NCBI GenBank assembly: GCA_964430745.1
Contig: CAYSHI010000408.1
Span: forward strand, 1-29,562
Source of the DNA: CBDCGW01 sp964430745
Lineage (GTDB): Bacteria; Acidobacteriota; UBA890
Direction of reading: 5' to 3'
DNA: 29,562 bases
Below are positions 7,877-16,865 of this stretch, one piece after another. The notes under the pieces were generated by a model. It was given only the letters and a program-made list of their open reading frames with translations, had not been told where the DNA came from and searched no databases. Positions within the stretch are counted from its first letter, which is position 1. Every line of letters starts with the position of its first letter. The translations under genes and the position numbers were made by a program.

Positions 7877-10800
7877 CGTCGTCGGTTCTCCTGGTCGCGG
7901 ATGAATTCGTATCTCTCGATAACACGCATCTCGCCGGTCTCGAATTGCACCGTCTGTTCTCGACGCAAGGGTAAACGGCTGACAGCGTCAAACCAAAGTG
8001 TCGCCGTGCCAGACTGCTCGCCGGCCACGACGAGGCCGAAGTCGAAACGCATGACGGCGCGCCCATCCGTGTCGATCTCGCGCAGCATCTCCAGGTCGAC
8101 GGCCTGCACCCATTCTCGTACGCCGCCTTCCATGTGATCCGGTGGCTCGCCGCCGACGAGGCGTGCCAGTGTGTGCAGGATCCCCATGCGGGTCATGCCG
8201 ACGATAATGGCTTCGTTGAGCCCACCGGGAGTAGCGGTATCGAACTCACCCGCGGAGGAACCACCGGTGAGTCGAGAACCGTCCGATTCGAGCCTCAGCT
8301 CGGCCGGCCCGCCGAACGAGCCGTCAACCTCGATCGAGCCGACGTTGCCCTGCTCGAGGACGACGACGCCCCCGAGCGACGACTCGAAAGCTCCCTCCGA
8401 CGACACGTCAACCGCCATCCGCAAGCCCCCGGCGCCGGCGGAGGCCAGAAGCATCGACTCGAGCTCGTGGAATTCCTCGCCGGCGTCCTGTTCGCGATGC
8501 ACGGGTTCCTTCGCGAGGGTGGCGGGGTCGGACGCCGACGCCCGAAAAGGTCGCAGCACGAAGGAATACTCGTAGTGCCGGTCACCGGGGAACGTGTACT
8601 GCGGATGGGGACGCGCCCCCCAGCTGTTGTCGCCGCCGACACCACGCTGCCCGAGATCGAGGTTGAGCGTGGTCAGCTCTCGCGGTTGCAGGTCCGTCGT
8701 GTGCTTCAGCTCGATCATCTGGCGTGGCGAGGCCCCCTCAGGCGCGTCAGGCTTCAGCCCGAAGTCGAAGTCATCCTGCACGAACGGATAAGCGCTGACG
8801 TTGAGCAGCGGTTCGCCGACCGCGAGCAATCCGACACCGTCGTCGTTGGTGAGCGCGGCCCAACGCACGTCGGTCCTGTTTCCCGTTTCCTGCGGTCGCA
8901 CGTAGGGGTGGTAGAGCTCGCTCACGGGCGCTTCCCAGAGCCCGACGGCGGCGCTCGTCTTGCGGTCCGAATAGCTCTCGTGCGGGCCGCGCCCGTACCA
9001 GGTCAGGTGATCGAATTCGGCCGGCAGCGTCATCGACATCCCCACCCGCGGCAGCTCCGGCCGCTCCCCCCCGCCGGCCTCGACGCGATGCTCGACCCGC
9101 ACGGCGCCGTTGCCGTGGACGTAGTAGCTCGTCACGGCGCCGCCGCGGGAGAAACCCGGCAGGTTGAGTCGGGCGCGGAGCGCGACGCTGCCGTCGCCCA
9201 TGCGCGCCACGACGAGGGAGTTCAGGCTGAGATCGCTCGTCGCCTCGCGCCACGGGGCCGACACCTGCCACATGCGGTTACCGATGTCGTTGTCCGTCGG
9301 CGCCCGCCAGTAGTTGGGCACCGGCCCGGTGCGCACGAGCTCGTTGCCCTGGAACACGTAGGACGACATGACGCCCGTCCGGCGATCGAACTCGACGCTG
9401 AATTCAGTTCCGGAGACGCGGACGTACTCGTCGGTCTCCTCGAGCTCCGGCGCCGCCGGTGCGGTGCCGCCCCTGACCGGCGCCGCCGCACTGTCCACGG
9501 CCGGCGGCATCTTCAACTGATCCCAGGCGATGACGTGTCCGGCCGGAAGCAAACCCGCTTCCTCGCGAGTATGGAGGCGCACGGTCAGGAACATCTCCTG
9601 CGTCGCCGTCGGCCTCACCTGGGGCAAGGGAATCTCGAGCTCCGATCTTTCGCCGGCTGCGACGTCCGGTGCCCGCCGCTCGCCGACCTCCACCGTGCGA
9701 CCGTCGATGTCGTATTCCCACGTCATGTCGAACGCGGCGAGGTCGAGAACGTCGTGTTTGTTGACCACCCATACCTTCCCGAGGGCGAGATCGGCCGGGC
9801 GAATGTCGACCGGCTGGTAAACCTTCTGCACTTCCCAGTAGTGGGGGTTGACCTCGCGGCCCGCCCCGATCACGCCGTTGATGAGGAAGTTCTGGTCGTT
9901 GGGGTCGTCGCCGAAATCGCCACCGTAGGCGAAGTACCGCTCGCCGGTGATCTCGTCGGTCCGGTACAGCCCTTGATCGACCCAATCCCATATGAACCCG
10001 CCCTGCAGCACCGGGTAGCGCTCGATGACGTCCCAGTAGTCCTGCAGGTTGCCGATGCTGTTGCCCATGGCGTGTGCGTACTCGCACATGATCAACGGAC
10101 GATCGGGATCCGATTCGGCCCAGCGAATGAGGCGCTCGATGCGCGCGTACATGGGCACGTAGATGTCGGTGTTGGGCTCCGTGAGTGCACGCTCGTATTG
10201 CACCGGGCGCGACGGGTCACGTTGCTTGATCCAGTCGTAGGTAGCCTCGAAGACGACGCCGTTGCCCGCCTCGTTGCCCAACGACCAGCCGATGATCGAA
10301 GGATGGTTCTTGTCGCGCTCGACCATGCGGATCGTGCGGTCGAGATGAGACTCGATCCACTCCGGCTTGTTGCCCAGTGTCTCTTCCGGATCGTAGCCGT
10401 AGCCGTGCGATTCGATGTTGGCCTCGTCGACGATGTAGAGGCCGTACTCGTCGGCAAGCTCGTACCACAGCGGGTCGTTGGGATAGTGCGCGGTGCGCAC
10501 CGCGTTGACGTTGGCCTCCTTCATCAGGCGAACATCTTCGACCATCGACTCACGGGGCACCGCGTGACCACGCTCGGGATCGTGCTCGTGGCGGTTGACC
10601 CCTCGGATCGTCACGGGGCGGCCGTTGACCAGCAACTGCGCATCGCGGATCTCGACGCTGCGAAAGCCGATGCGGCTGCTGATGACCTCGAGGAGGTTGC
10701 CGTCCGCGTCGGAAACCTCCAGCAGTAAGGTGTAAAGCTCCGGTGTCTCGGCGGTCCACGTGCGCACGTCGGGGATGTCGGCCGTAAACGTGATGGCGGT

Positions 10801-11889
10801 CTCCCGGCCCGGCAGGGGGTTCGCGGCCGTTGACAGCTCCACCACGGTGGTTGTCGCCAACGCCTCCCATGCCTGGGCGCCGGCCGCGCCCGACGCCTCG
10901 CGACCGCTGGGCAACCGCCCGTCCACCAGCCGCAAATCGACACGGTACCCGTCGACCTCTTCGCCCTGCGCTTCGGCGTCTTGTTCGGCCTGCCCGCTCG
11001 AAGCTCGCTGCTCGGTCTGCCCATCGCCGTAATTGCGAAGCTGCAGGGTCACCGACAATCGCCCGTCTTCGTAGCTGCCGTCGAGCGCGGCGTTGACGAA
11101 GAAATCGCGTATGTGAGCCTTGGGCGTGGCATACAGATAAACGTCTCGCTCGATGCCGCTGATGCGCCAGAAGTCCTGGCATTCCAGGTAGCTGCCGTCC
11201 GACCAGCGGTACACCTCCACGGCGAGCGTGTTGTTGCCGGATCTCACGAGCTCCGTGATGTTGAATTCCGCCGGGGTTTTGGATCCCTGGCTGTAGCCCA
11301 CCTTCTCGCCGTTGACCCACAGGTAGAAGGCCGACTTCACCGCGCCGAAGTGGATGAATACCTCGCGACCGTCCCAGTCGGCGGGAACCTCGAAGTCGCG
11401 CCGATACGACCCGACCGGATTGTCGTCGTGCGGGATGTACGGCTGGTTGCGCGGGAACTCGTAGGGGTGGTTGAGATAGATGGCGGTGCCGTAGCCCTGC
11501 GTTTCCCAGTTACCCGGGACCTCGATGTCGTCCCAACCATTGACATCGTAATCGGGCCGATGGAATTCCATCGGCCGGTCGGCCGGCGCCGGCGCCCAGT
11601 GGAACTTCCAGGTACCGGACAGCAACCGGTAGTAGGGCGAAGCCTCGCGCTCGCGACGAAGCGCGGCCTCGACGCTCTCGTACGGGAAAAGCGTCGCGTG
11701 GGGCGCCTCGCGATTGCGGCTCAGCACCGAGAGATTCTCCCAGTCGGCGACGGCCTCCTGCTGCTGCTCGGCAGCACCCTGCTGCGCCTGCCCGAACAGC
11801 GCCGCGGGGGCAGGGCCGGCCGCCGCTGTCGAGAAAAGGGCCGCGACACCCAGACCCGTCAGGACAAGAATCTTCCGGCGTCTACGCAT
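7873..11889 (-). CDS. GH2 beta-galactosidase with ~220-residue C-terminal extension
   Basis: The 1338-residue secreted enzyme (N-terminal MRRRRKILVLTGLG leader) has the full LacZ-type architecture: jelly-roll domain (about 85-260), Ig-like domain (about 265-420), barrel (about 420-710), second Ig-like domain and a Bgal_small_N domain (about 820-1115, with NYWRAPTDND and WYGRGPHESY). Catalytic Glu540 is in SLGNEAGNG and Glu603 in MCEYAHAMGN. E. coli LacZ is 1024 residues. Here residues from about 1120 to the end (DNA about 7876-8520) add a separate beta-rich domain ending with SRLPLRREQTVQFETGEM, which recalls LolA-like lipoprotein-binding folds. The ATG at 11889 is preceded by GAGAGGG; a TTG sits immediately before it. 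It follows the symporter by 24 bases and its stop overlaps the GH109 start. Confidence 0.94.
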   Translation of the reverse strand: MRRRRKILVLTGLGVAALFSTAAAGPAPAALFGQAQQGAAEQQQEAVADWENLSVLSRNREAPHATLFPYESVEAALRREREASPYYRLLSGTWKFHWAPAPADRPMEFHRPDYDVNGWDDIEVPGNWETQGYGTAIYLNHPYEFPRNQPYIPHDDNPVGSYRRDFEVPADWDGREVFIHFGAVKSAFYLWVNGEKVGYSQGSKTPAEFNITELVRSGNNTLAVEVYRWSDGSYLECQDFWRISGIERDVYLYATPKAHIRDFFVNAALDGSYEDGRLSVTLQLRNYGDGQTEQRASSGQAEQDAEAQGEEVDGYRVDLRLVDGRLPSGREASGAAGAQAWEALATTTVVELSTAANPLPGRETAITFTADIPDVRTWTAETPELYTLLLEVSDADGNLLEVISSRIGFRSVEIRDAQLLVNGRPVTIRGVNRHEHDPERGHAVPRESMVEDVRLMKEANVNAVRTAHYPNDPLWYELADEYGLYIVDEANIESHGYGYDPEETLGNKPEWIESHLDRTIRMVERDKNHPSIIGWSLGNEAGNGVVFEATYDWIKQRDPSRPVQYERALTEPNTDIYVPMYARIERLIRWAESDPDRPLIMCEYAHAMGNSIGNLQDYWDVIERYPVLQGGFIWDWVDQGLYRTDEITGERYFAYGGDFGDDPNDQNFLINGVIGAGREVNPHYWEVQKVYQPVDIRPADLALGKVWVVNKHDVLDLAAFDMTWEYDIDGRTVEVGERRAPDVAAGERSELEIPLPQVRPTATQEMFLTVRLHTREEAGLLPAGHVIAWDQLKMPPAVDSAAAPVRGGTAPAAPELEETDEYVRVSGTEFSVEFDRRTGVMSSYVFQGNELVRTGPVPNYWRAPTDNDIGNRMWQVSAPWREATSDLSLNSLVVARMGDGSVALRARLNLPGFSRGGAVTSYYVHGNGAVRVEHRVEAGGGERPELPRVGMSMTLPAEFDHLTWYGRGPHESYSDRKTSAAVGLWEAPVSELYHPYVRPQETGNRTDVRWAALTNDDGVGLLAVGEPLLNVSAYPFVQDDFDFGLKPDAPEGASPRQMIELKHTTDLQPRELTTLNLDLGQRGVGGDNSWGARPHPQYTFPGDRHYEYSFVLRPFRASASDPATLAKEPVHREQDAGEEFHELESMLLASAGAGGLRMAVDVSSEGAFESSLGGVVVLEQGNVGSIEVDGSFGGPAELRLESDGSRLTGGSSAGEFDTATPGGLNEAIIVGMTRMGILHTLARLVGGEPPDHMEGGVREWVQAVDLEMLREIDTDGRAVMRFDFGLVVAGEQSGTATLWFDAVSRLPLRREQTVQFETGEMRVIERYEFIRDQENRRR

Positions 11890-11913
11890 CAAGCACCCTC
11901 TCGGCGGGGAGAC

Positions 11914-13518
11914 TCAGAAGAACACCACATACAAGGCGATCGTCAAGATTACGACACCGGCGCACAGGACGTCGAAGAGTCGATCGGCAGCCGGCGCGGT
12001 ACCTCCGGCCGGCGTGGCACCACCGGCCGGCGCGGTACCTCCGGCCTGCACCGCACCTCCTGTCGGCAATGCACCTCCTGCCGGCACCGCGGCATCCCTG
12101 GCGGCGGGATCGTCCGGTCGGGCATTGGAGATCACGGCCACGACGGCGAACAGGATCAATCCCGCGACCCACATCTGGTTGAGAAACGCCATTTCCGGCC
12201 GTAGCAGCTTGATGCCGATGGTCACCGGCAGCGTCGCCGCCAAGGCTGTTGCCGCCGCCGTGGCGGATGCCCGCTTCCAGAACAAGCCGGCGAGAAACAC
12301 CACGGCCACACCCGGCGTGATGAGTCCCCAGAACTCCTGGATGTAGCTGAAAACGCGTTCGAAGCGGCCCAGAAACGGCGCCCAGGCGGCCGCGATGAGC
12401 AGGAACACCATCGAGCTCCAGCGCCCCGTGGCGATGAGCTTTCCTTGAGAGCTGTTCGGGCGCAGGCGGCGCTGGTAGATATCGATGGTGAAGATCGTCG
12501 CCGCCGAGTTGAGCATCGAGTCGAGGCTCGACATGATCGCCGCCACCAGCGCAGCGAGCATGAGACCACGCAACCCGCCGGGCAACAGCCGGTCGATGAG
12601 CATCGGGTATGCCATGTCCGAACGCTGCAGCTCGCCGGCGTACAGCACCGAGGCAATGATCCCCGGAACGACGATCAGAAACGGAATCACCAGCTTGAGA
12701 TAGGCGGCAAAGAGGATGCCGTAGCGCCCCTGGCGCAGGTCCTTGGCGGCCAGCGTTCGCTGGGTGATGAACTGATTGCAGCCCCAGTAAAAGAGGTTCG
12801 CGATCCACAGGCCGCCGAAGAAGATGGCGAACCACGGCAGTTCGGGGTGATCGAGCGGCAACACGGTGTGAAATTTGTCGCCCGCCTGATCCATCAGGGA
12901 GCCCCAGCCGCCGACCGCCCGCAAACCGATGAACGTGGTGAGCGCGCCGCCCGCCAGTAGCATGGTCCCCTGGATCAGGTCGGACCACACAACCGCCTTG
13001 AGACCGCCGTAGACGGTGTATCCGCCGCCGAACGCGGCGAGAATACCGATACCCCACCACAACGGCATGTCGAAGATCGTTTGCAGCGCCAACCCGCCCG
13101 AATACAACACGGTGGCAAGCGCCACGCCCACGTAGGCGAGCAGCATGTAGACCGCCAACCAGCTCCGCGCACGCAGGTCGAAGCGCCGTTCGAGGTACTC
13201 CGGCATGGTGGTGATGCCGTGCTCGAGATACTTGGGAAGGAACCAGCGCGCCACGATGACCAGCGTGATCGCCGCCATCCACTCGTACGACGCGATGGCG
13301 AGGCCGAAATCGACGCCCGAGCCCGCCATGCCGACGAAATGCTCGGTCGAGATGTTGCTGGCGATGAGGCTGATGCCGATCAACCACCAATGCAGGTTAC
13401 GGCCCGCGAGGAAATAGTCCTTCGCCTCGCGCTCCCTGCGCGACACGACGACCACCACGACGCCGACAACGGCGAAGTAGCCGAGAAAGGCGACGATATC
13501 CAGGGAGGAGAGGCTCAT
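11914..13518 (-). CDS. SSS-family Na+/sugar symporter (SGLT-like)
   Basis: The 534-residue polytopic protein belongs to the sodium:solute symporter family (LeuT fold). Recognisable stretches are DYFLAGRNLHWW and SNISTEHFVGMAG near the N-terminus, TVYGGLKAVVWSD, YWGCNQFITQRTLAAKD and MSSLDSMLNS. These match the sugar branch exemplified by Vibrio vSGLT. It would import a sugar released by the adjacent glycosidases, most simply galactose. Before the last membrane helix, a loop of about 35 residues consists of Ala/Pro/Gly/Thr repeats of six residues. Its ATG lacks a clear ribosome-binding site and lies 96 bases after the galactokinase stop, the widest clear gap within the sugar block, so an internal promoter is possible. 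Substrate is inferred from context. Confidence 0.92.
   Translation of the reverse strand: MSLSSLDIVAFLGYFAVVGVVVVVVSRREREAKDYFLAGRNLHWWLIGISLIASNISTEHFVGMAGSGVDFGLAIASYEWMAAITLVIVARWFLPKYLEHGITTMPEYLERRFDLRARSWLAVYMLLAYVGVALATVLYSGGLALQTIFDMPLWWGIGILAAFGGGYTVYGGLKAVVWSDLIQGTMLLAGGALTTFIGLRAVGGWGSLMDQAGDKFHTVLPLDHPELPWFAIFFGGLWIANLFYWGCNQFITQRTLAAKDLRQGRYGILFAAYLKLVIPFLIVVPGIIASVLYAGELQRSDMAYPMLIDRLLPGGLRGLMLAALVAAIMSSLDSMLNSAATIFTIDIYQRRLRPNSSQGKLIATGRWSSMVFLLIAAAWAPFLGRFERVFSYIQEFWGLITPGVAVVFLAGLFWKRASATAAATALAATLPVTIGIKLLRPEMAFLNQMWVAGLILFAVVAVISNARPDDPAARDAAVPAGGALPTGGAVQAGGTAPAGGATPAGGTAPAADRLFDVLCAGVVILTIALYVVFF
11991..12098 (-). repeat. Six-unit 18-bp degenerate tandem repeat inside the symporter gene
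   Basis: Six consecutive 18-base units start at 11991, 12009, 12027, 12045, 12063 and 12081. The first and third are identical (CCGGCGCGGTACCTCCGG) and the last is the most diverged. The period is a multiple of three, so the frame is kept. It encodes six-residue units such as APAGGA, TPAGGT and LPTGGA in a hydrophilic loop before the last membrane helix. Copy number is probably variable between strains. Confidence 0.85.
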
Positions 13519-13531
13519 GGATGACGGTGCG

Positions 13532-13543
13532 GCACGCGCGTGC
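13532..13543. repeat. 12-bp palindrome just upstream of the symporter start
   Basis: GCACGCGCGTGC is a perfect palindrome 13 bases before the symporter ATG, in the 96-base gap after galactokinase. It could be an operator for an internal promoter, but alternating GC palindromes are common in such DNA, so this is weak. Confidence 0.25.
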
Positions 13544-13614
13544 GGCGTCCCGGACTCGACGCGGAGGGAAGCGAGACCGAGGCGCGGCGCCCCCGGGATT
13601 TCTTCAGCATCCTG

Positions 13615-14778
13615 CTAATGGACACGGGCACCTCCAACGAGACGATAAACACCAGCGCCCGGAGCATACCCGAAGCAACGCTCGAATTCGGCCGAGACCT
13701 GCGCTGCGAATGCCTCCGCCCCATCGGCGCGGACGAGATTGAGCGTGCAACCGCCGAAGCCGCCACCCATCATTCGGGCTCCGCCACAATGCGGGGAATG
13801 CCGCGCGCTCTCTACGAGGGCGTCCAGCTCGGTGCAACTCACCGCGTAGTCGTCCCGCAGCGAGTCGTGTGACGCGAGCATCAACTTCCCGAGCGTCTCG
13901 ACGTCACCGTCGCCGATCGCGTGAGCCGCCTCCAGGACACGCCCATTCTCGGAGACGTAGTGGCGGAGCCGCGCCCGCAGGATCTCGTCGTCGAGTCGCT
14001 CGACGTGGACCGGCTCGAGGTCGCGAAACGACACCACTTGCTCGTCGCCTCCGGCGATCGTCGTCAGAGCCTCACGTGTCTCCTCCACGCGATCCCCGTA
14101 GGCGCTGTCGGCGAGCTCGTGTCGCACCTTGGAGTCGAGCAGCAACCAGACCCATTCGCCGAGGTCCGCATCGATATACTGATGCGCGATCGCCGCAAAG
14201 TCGATCAGCATGAGCGAACCCGCCCGCGACATCTGCGACGTGTATTGATCCATGAGGCCGGTGGCGACGCCCAGGCACTCGTGCTCGACGCGCTGTGCCG
14301 TGAGTATTAATTCGAGGTCGCCGAGCTCGGCCTCGGTGGCGCCGCGCAAGGCATTGAGAAGCGCGACCTCCACGGCGGCCGACGACGACAACCCGGCGCC
14401 GCGCGGGAGATTTCCGGAGATCGTTGCTCGCAGCCCGTAGTCGAGGTCGGCACTTCGGGCGAAAAGCCGCGCGACACCCAGCGGCAAACGGCTCCACCCG
14501 CTCGCGGACGTGCCCGGTTGATCCGCAAGGCTCGCGTCGACGAGCTCGTCGAACGCCTCGCTGTACACCTGTACGCGGCCGCCCTCGTCCATCGACAGCG
14601 CCACCACGACCCAGCGGTCGATGGCGCCGGGTATGGCGAAACCGCCGTTGTAGTCGGTGTGCTCGCCGATGACGTTGATTCGACCGGGCGCCGAGGCCAC
14701 CACCGTGGGCGACGAGCCGAACGCACGCTCGAACAACTCTCGAGCGTCGCGCAGCAGGCGATCGAGTGCCTCACCCAC
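13615..14778 (-). CDS. galK: Galactokinase
   Basis: The 387-residue GHMP kinase phosphorylates galactose at C1 with ATP, the entry step of the Leloir pathway. All three family motifs are present: the galactokinase signature in SAPGRINVIGEHTDYNGG (about 29-46), the ATP-binding PRGAGLSSSAAVEVA, and the C-terminal GGARMMGGGFGGCT. The catalytic-base Asp is in GLMDQYTS. The start is taken as the GTG at 14778, where a GAGGGTGG ribosome-binding site precedes it and length matches the family; the frame is open up to 14874 but that part overlies the kinase gene. It overlaps the upstream NahK-like gene by 8 bases. Neither galT nor galE is in the window; the nearby nucleotidyltransferase may replace galT. 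Confidence 0.94.
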   Translation of the reverse strand: MGEALDRLLRDARELFERAFGSSPTVVASAPGRINVIGEHTDYNGGFAIPGAIDRWVVVALSMDEGGRVQVYSEAFDELVDASLADQPGTSASGWSRLPLGVARLFARSADLDYGLRATISGNLPRGAGLSSSAAVEVALLNALRGATEAELGDLELILTAQRVEHECLGVATGLMDQYTSQMSRAGSLMLIDFAAIAHQYIDADLGEWVWLLLDSKVRHELADSAYGDRVEETREALTTIAGGDEQVVSFRDLEPVHVERLDDEILRARLRHYVSENGRVLEAAHAIGDGDVETLGKLMLASHDSLRDDYAVSCTELDALVESARHSPHCGGARMMGGGFGGCTLNLVRADGAEAFAAQVSAEFERCFGYAPGAGVYRLVGGARVH

Positions 14779-15895
14779 GCGGGCCACCCTCTGCAACGGC
14801 GGCGGCGACGATCGTCTCCATCTCTTCCTCGTGGGCCGTGATGCTGTCGAGCAGGGCAAGCTGCACACGGGCACGGTCGAGGTTGTGGCCCTCGTGGTGT
14901 ACCCGAAAATAGGTATCGCCTTCGAGATGGTCGGTGAGAAACCGAAGCGCGCACTCGTACGTCATGAGCTTGCCGGCCAGCACCAGGCCGTCGACCTCGG
15001 CGTCGGTCAGCAGATCGCCGACCGCGCCGACGTAACCGTGCGCGAGCCCCTCGAAGAGCGGCAACTCGACCTCAACCTTCGACAGGTCGCGATCGTCTTC
15101 CTTGGCGAAGCACACGCTGGTGCGCACGAGGTCGCCGAAGTCATCGAGCGCCAGACCGGGCATCACGGTGTCCAGGTCGATGACGCACACGCCCTCGCCC
15201 GTCTCCTCGTCGATCATGACGTTGTTGATCTTGGTGTCGTTGTGGGCCACGCGCAGCGGAACGAGGCCCTGCCGCACGAGGGCAAGCAAGCCGTCGGCGA
15301 GCGGAGCGAAGCTCTCGAGGCGGCGAATTTCGCCGGCGACACCGACGGCTCGTCCGGCAGCGTCGGCTTCGACGGCACGGCGAAAGGCGTCGAGCCGCAA
15401 CGTGGTGGTGTGGAAGTCCGGAATCGTTTCCACGAGAGACGGCGGCGCCAGGTCGGTGAGCTGCCGCTGGAACTCGCCGAACGCACGGGCGACCTCCCGC
15501 GCCTGTGCAGGCGCCTCTACGACATCGTAGGTGGTTGCCTGTTCGATGAACACATAGGTTCGCCAATACTCGCCTTCGTCGTCGACGAGATAGTCGGCGC
15601 CGTCGCGCGTCGGCACCAGCGTCAGCACCCGACGATCGATGTCCTCCGCGCCGCAGGCCTCGAGCTTGGCGCGGATGTGACGCGTAACCCGCGCGACGTT
15701 GTCCATCAGCGAGGCGGGGTCTTTGAACACCTCGTGATTGATGCGCTGGTGGATGAATCGTCGCCGGCCTTCGCCGCGCACCTCGTAGCTGGCCGCGAAG
15801 GTGTCGTTGATATGGCCGGTCCCGTACGGAACCGCCGACACGAATTCACCCTCGATAACGAACTGACCCCCGAGCCACGACAGGTCCTTTTGCAC
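14771..15895 (-). CDS. NahK-like N-acetylhexosamine 1-kinase (APH/choline-kinase fold)
   Basis: This 374-residue cytoplasmic kinase has the aminoglycoside-phosphotransferase fold. It carries YGTGHINDTF (about 24-33) near the nucleotide site, the catalytic loop HNDTKINN with Asp220, and the metal-binding CVIDLDTVMPGL with Asp240/Asp242. The combination of H(N/G)DTK and IDLDTVMPG is typical of NahK, the bifidobacterial N-acetylhexosamine 1-kinase (about 360 residues), rather than of antibiotic kinases. It would convert GlcNAc or GalNAc from the adjacent glycosidases to the 1-phosphate. The start is a GTG 6 bases after the nucleotidyltransferase stop. Gene order nucleotidyltransferase-kinase-galactokinase supports the role. 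Sugar preference is inferred. Confidence 0.84.
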   Translation of the reverse strand: MQKDLSWLGGQFVIEGEFVSAVPYGTGHINDTFAASYEVRGEGRRRFIHQRINHEVFKDPASLMDNVARVTRHIRAKLEACGAEDIDRRVLTLVPTRDGADYLVDDEGEYWRTYVFIEQATTYDVVEAPAQAREVARAFGEFQRQLTDLAPPSLVETIPDFHTTTLRLDAFRRAVEADAAGRAVGVAGEIRRLESFAPLADGLLALVRQGLVPLRVAHNDTKINNVMIDEETGEGVCVIDLDTVMPGLALDDFGDLVRTSVCFAKEDDRDLSKVEVELPLFEGLAHGYVGAVGDLLTDAEVDGLVLAGKLMTYECALRFLTDHLEGDTYFRVHHEGHNLDRARVQLALLDSITAHEEEMETIVAAAVAEGGPRG

Positions 15896-15901
15896 GCTTT
15901 G

Positions 15902-16810
15902 CTAGTCCCAGAGGCGCTCAGGGTAGTCGCCCGCGTCGATGAGAGCGCGGATACTCGCCATGACCCCTTCGCGATCTTCCTTGTAGGTCACGCCGAACCA
16001 CGGGCCGCCGCCGGGCAACACCCTCACACGCGCGTCGCCGCGGGCGATGAGCCCGTCGACGACCTCGGGAAGCAGGAACTCCGCCCCGGCGTTGTCGATA
16101 TTCCGGTCCAGGAACGTCGACAGCCCGTGCTCGAGATGAGCAACGATGCCGGCGGAAAATCCCCAGAAGTTCATCGAAACGGTCTCGTCGCCGGCGAGCG
16201 GGACCTGTTCTCCGTCGGCGGCGGGGTACGTCGCTCCGTCGCCGGCGCGGGCGATACCCGAGAGCTCGTCGATGGTGCGCAGATACTCACCCTCCGTGCG
16301 GCAAACGCCTCGCGTGACCGTGCCGTGCGTCGACAGGGTGTCGCCGAGCCGATACCCGACCATGGCGTACTCGTTGCCCTCGCCGCGCAAATGCGCCGCG
16401 AGCATCTCGTAAGCGCGGGCTCCGTAAAAATCATCGGCGTTGATGACCGCGAACGGCCCGTCGATCAGCTCGCGGGCAGCGAGCGTGGCGTGCGCGGTCC
16501 CCCAGGGCTTCTCGCGACTCTCGGGCAACTCGTAACCGTCGGGGAGGTCGTCGAGTTGCTGGAACGCGTAGCGGATGTCTACACCTTCAACGGCCTCGTA
16601 CTTGGCGCCCACGCCTTCGATGAAGGCCTCTTCGATGTCGCGACGGATGACGAAGATGACGTCACCGAATCCCGCCCGGAGAGCGTCGAAGATCGAATAA
16701 TCGAGCAGCGTGGCGCCGCCCGGACCCACCGGGTCGATCTGTTTCAAGCCGCCGTAGCGGCTGCCCATCCCGGCGGCGAGGACAATCAACGTCGGATTCG
16801 AAATACTCAT
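15902..16810 (-). CDS. Sugar-1-phosphate nucleotidyltransferase (UDP-sugar-forming, inferred)
   Basis: The 302-residue enzyme starts with the pyrophosphorylase signature LAAGMGSRYGGLKQ (about 10-23). It continues with PWGTAHATLAA and an INADDFYG metal-binding loop typical of NTP-transferase family enzymes. It would join a hexose 1-phosphate to a nucleotide, most likely UTP, releasing pyrophosphate. Directly followed by a NahK-like kinase and galactokinase, it is the obvious acceptor of HexNAc-1-P or Gal-1-P and could stand in for GalT. It is shorter than bacterial GlmU and has no acetyltransferase domain. A 55-base gap separates it from the upstream secreted enzyme, so a promoter may lie there. 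Base and sugar specificity cannot be read by eye. Confidence 0.85.
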   Translation of the reverse strand: MSISNPTLIVLAAGMGSRYGGLKQIDPVGPGGATLLDYSIFDALRAGFGDVIFVIRRDIEEAFIEGVGAKYEAVEGVDIRYAFQQLDDLPDGYELPESREKPWGTAHATLAARELIDGPFAVINADDFYGARAYEMLAAHLRGEGNEYAMVGYRLGDTLSTHGTVTRGVCRTEGEYLRTIDELSGIARAGDGATYPAADGEQVPLAGDETVSMNFWGFSAGIVAHLEHGLSTFLDRNIDNAGAEFLLPEVVDGLIARGDARVRVLPGGGPWFGVTYKEDREGVMASIRALIDAGDYPERLWD

Positions 16811-16865
16811 GTCGTAGATCTCTGCTCAGAGGTTCAGGGGTTGGCGCCGGGACCACGCGTGTCGA

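Noticed and set aside
8134..10728. Long + strand open frame (about 860 codons) opposite the beta-galactosidase
   Set aside because: It is an antisense shadow of the GH2 coding sequence, of low complexity and with no recognisable motif.
11882..13390. - strand frame of about 500 codons overlapping the symporter
   Set aside because: It is an alternate frame of the SSS symporter gene, Arg/His/Gly-rich without membrane helices, whereas the correct frame gives a full symporter.
13519..13614. Possible terminator between galactokinase and symporter genes
   Set aside because: The gap has GC-rich self-complementary bits (GGCGC/GCGCC) but loops are too short and no T-tract follows, so an intrinsic terminator is not supported.
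14771..15895. Antibiotic-resistance aminoglycoside phosphotransferase
   Set aside because: The fold is shared, but the HNDTK and IDLDTVMPG motifs and the sugar-gene context point to a NahK-like sugar kinase.
16811..16865. CTCTG/CAGAG inverted repeat in the gap before the nucleotidyltransferase
   Set aside because: The loop would be only two bases and no T-tract follows. It is a weak palindrome and not a credible hairpin terminator.
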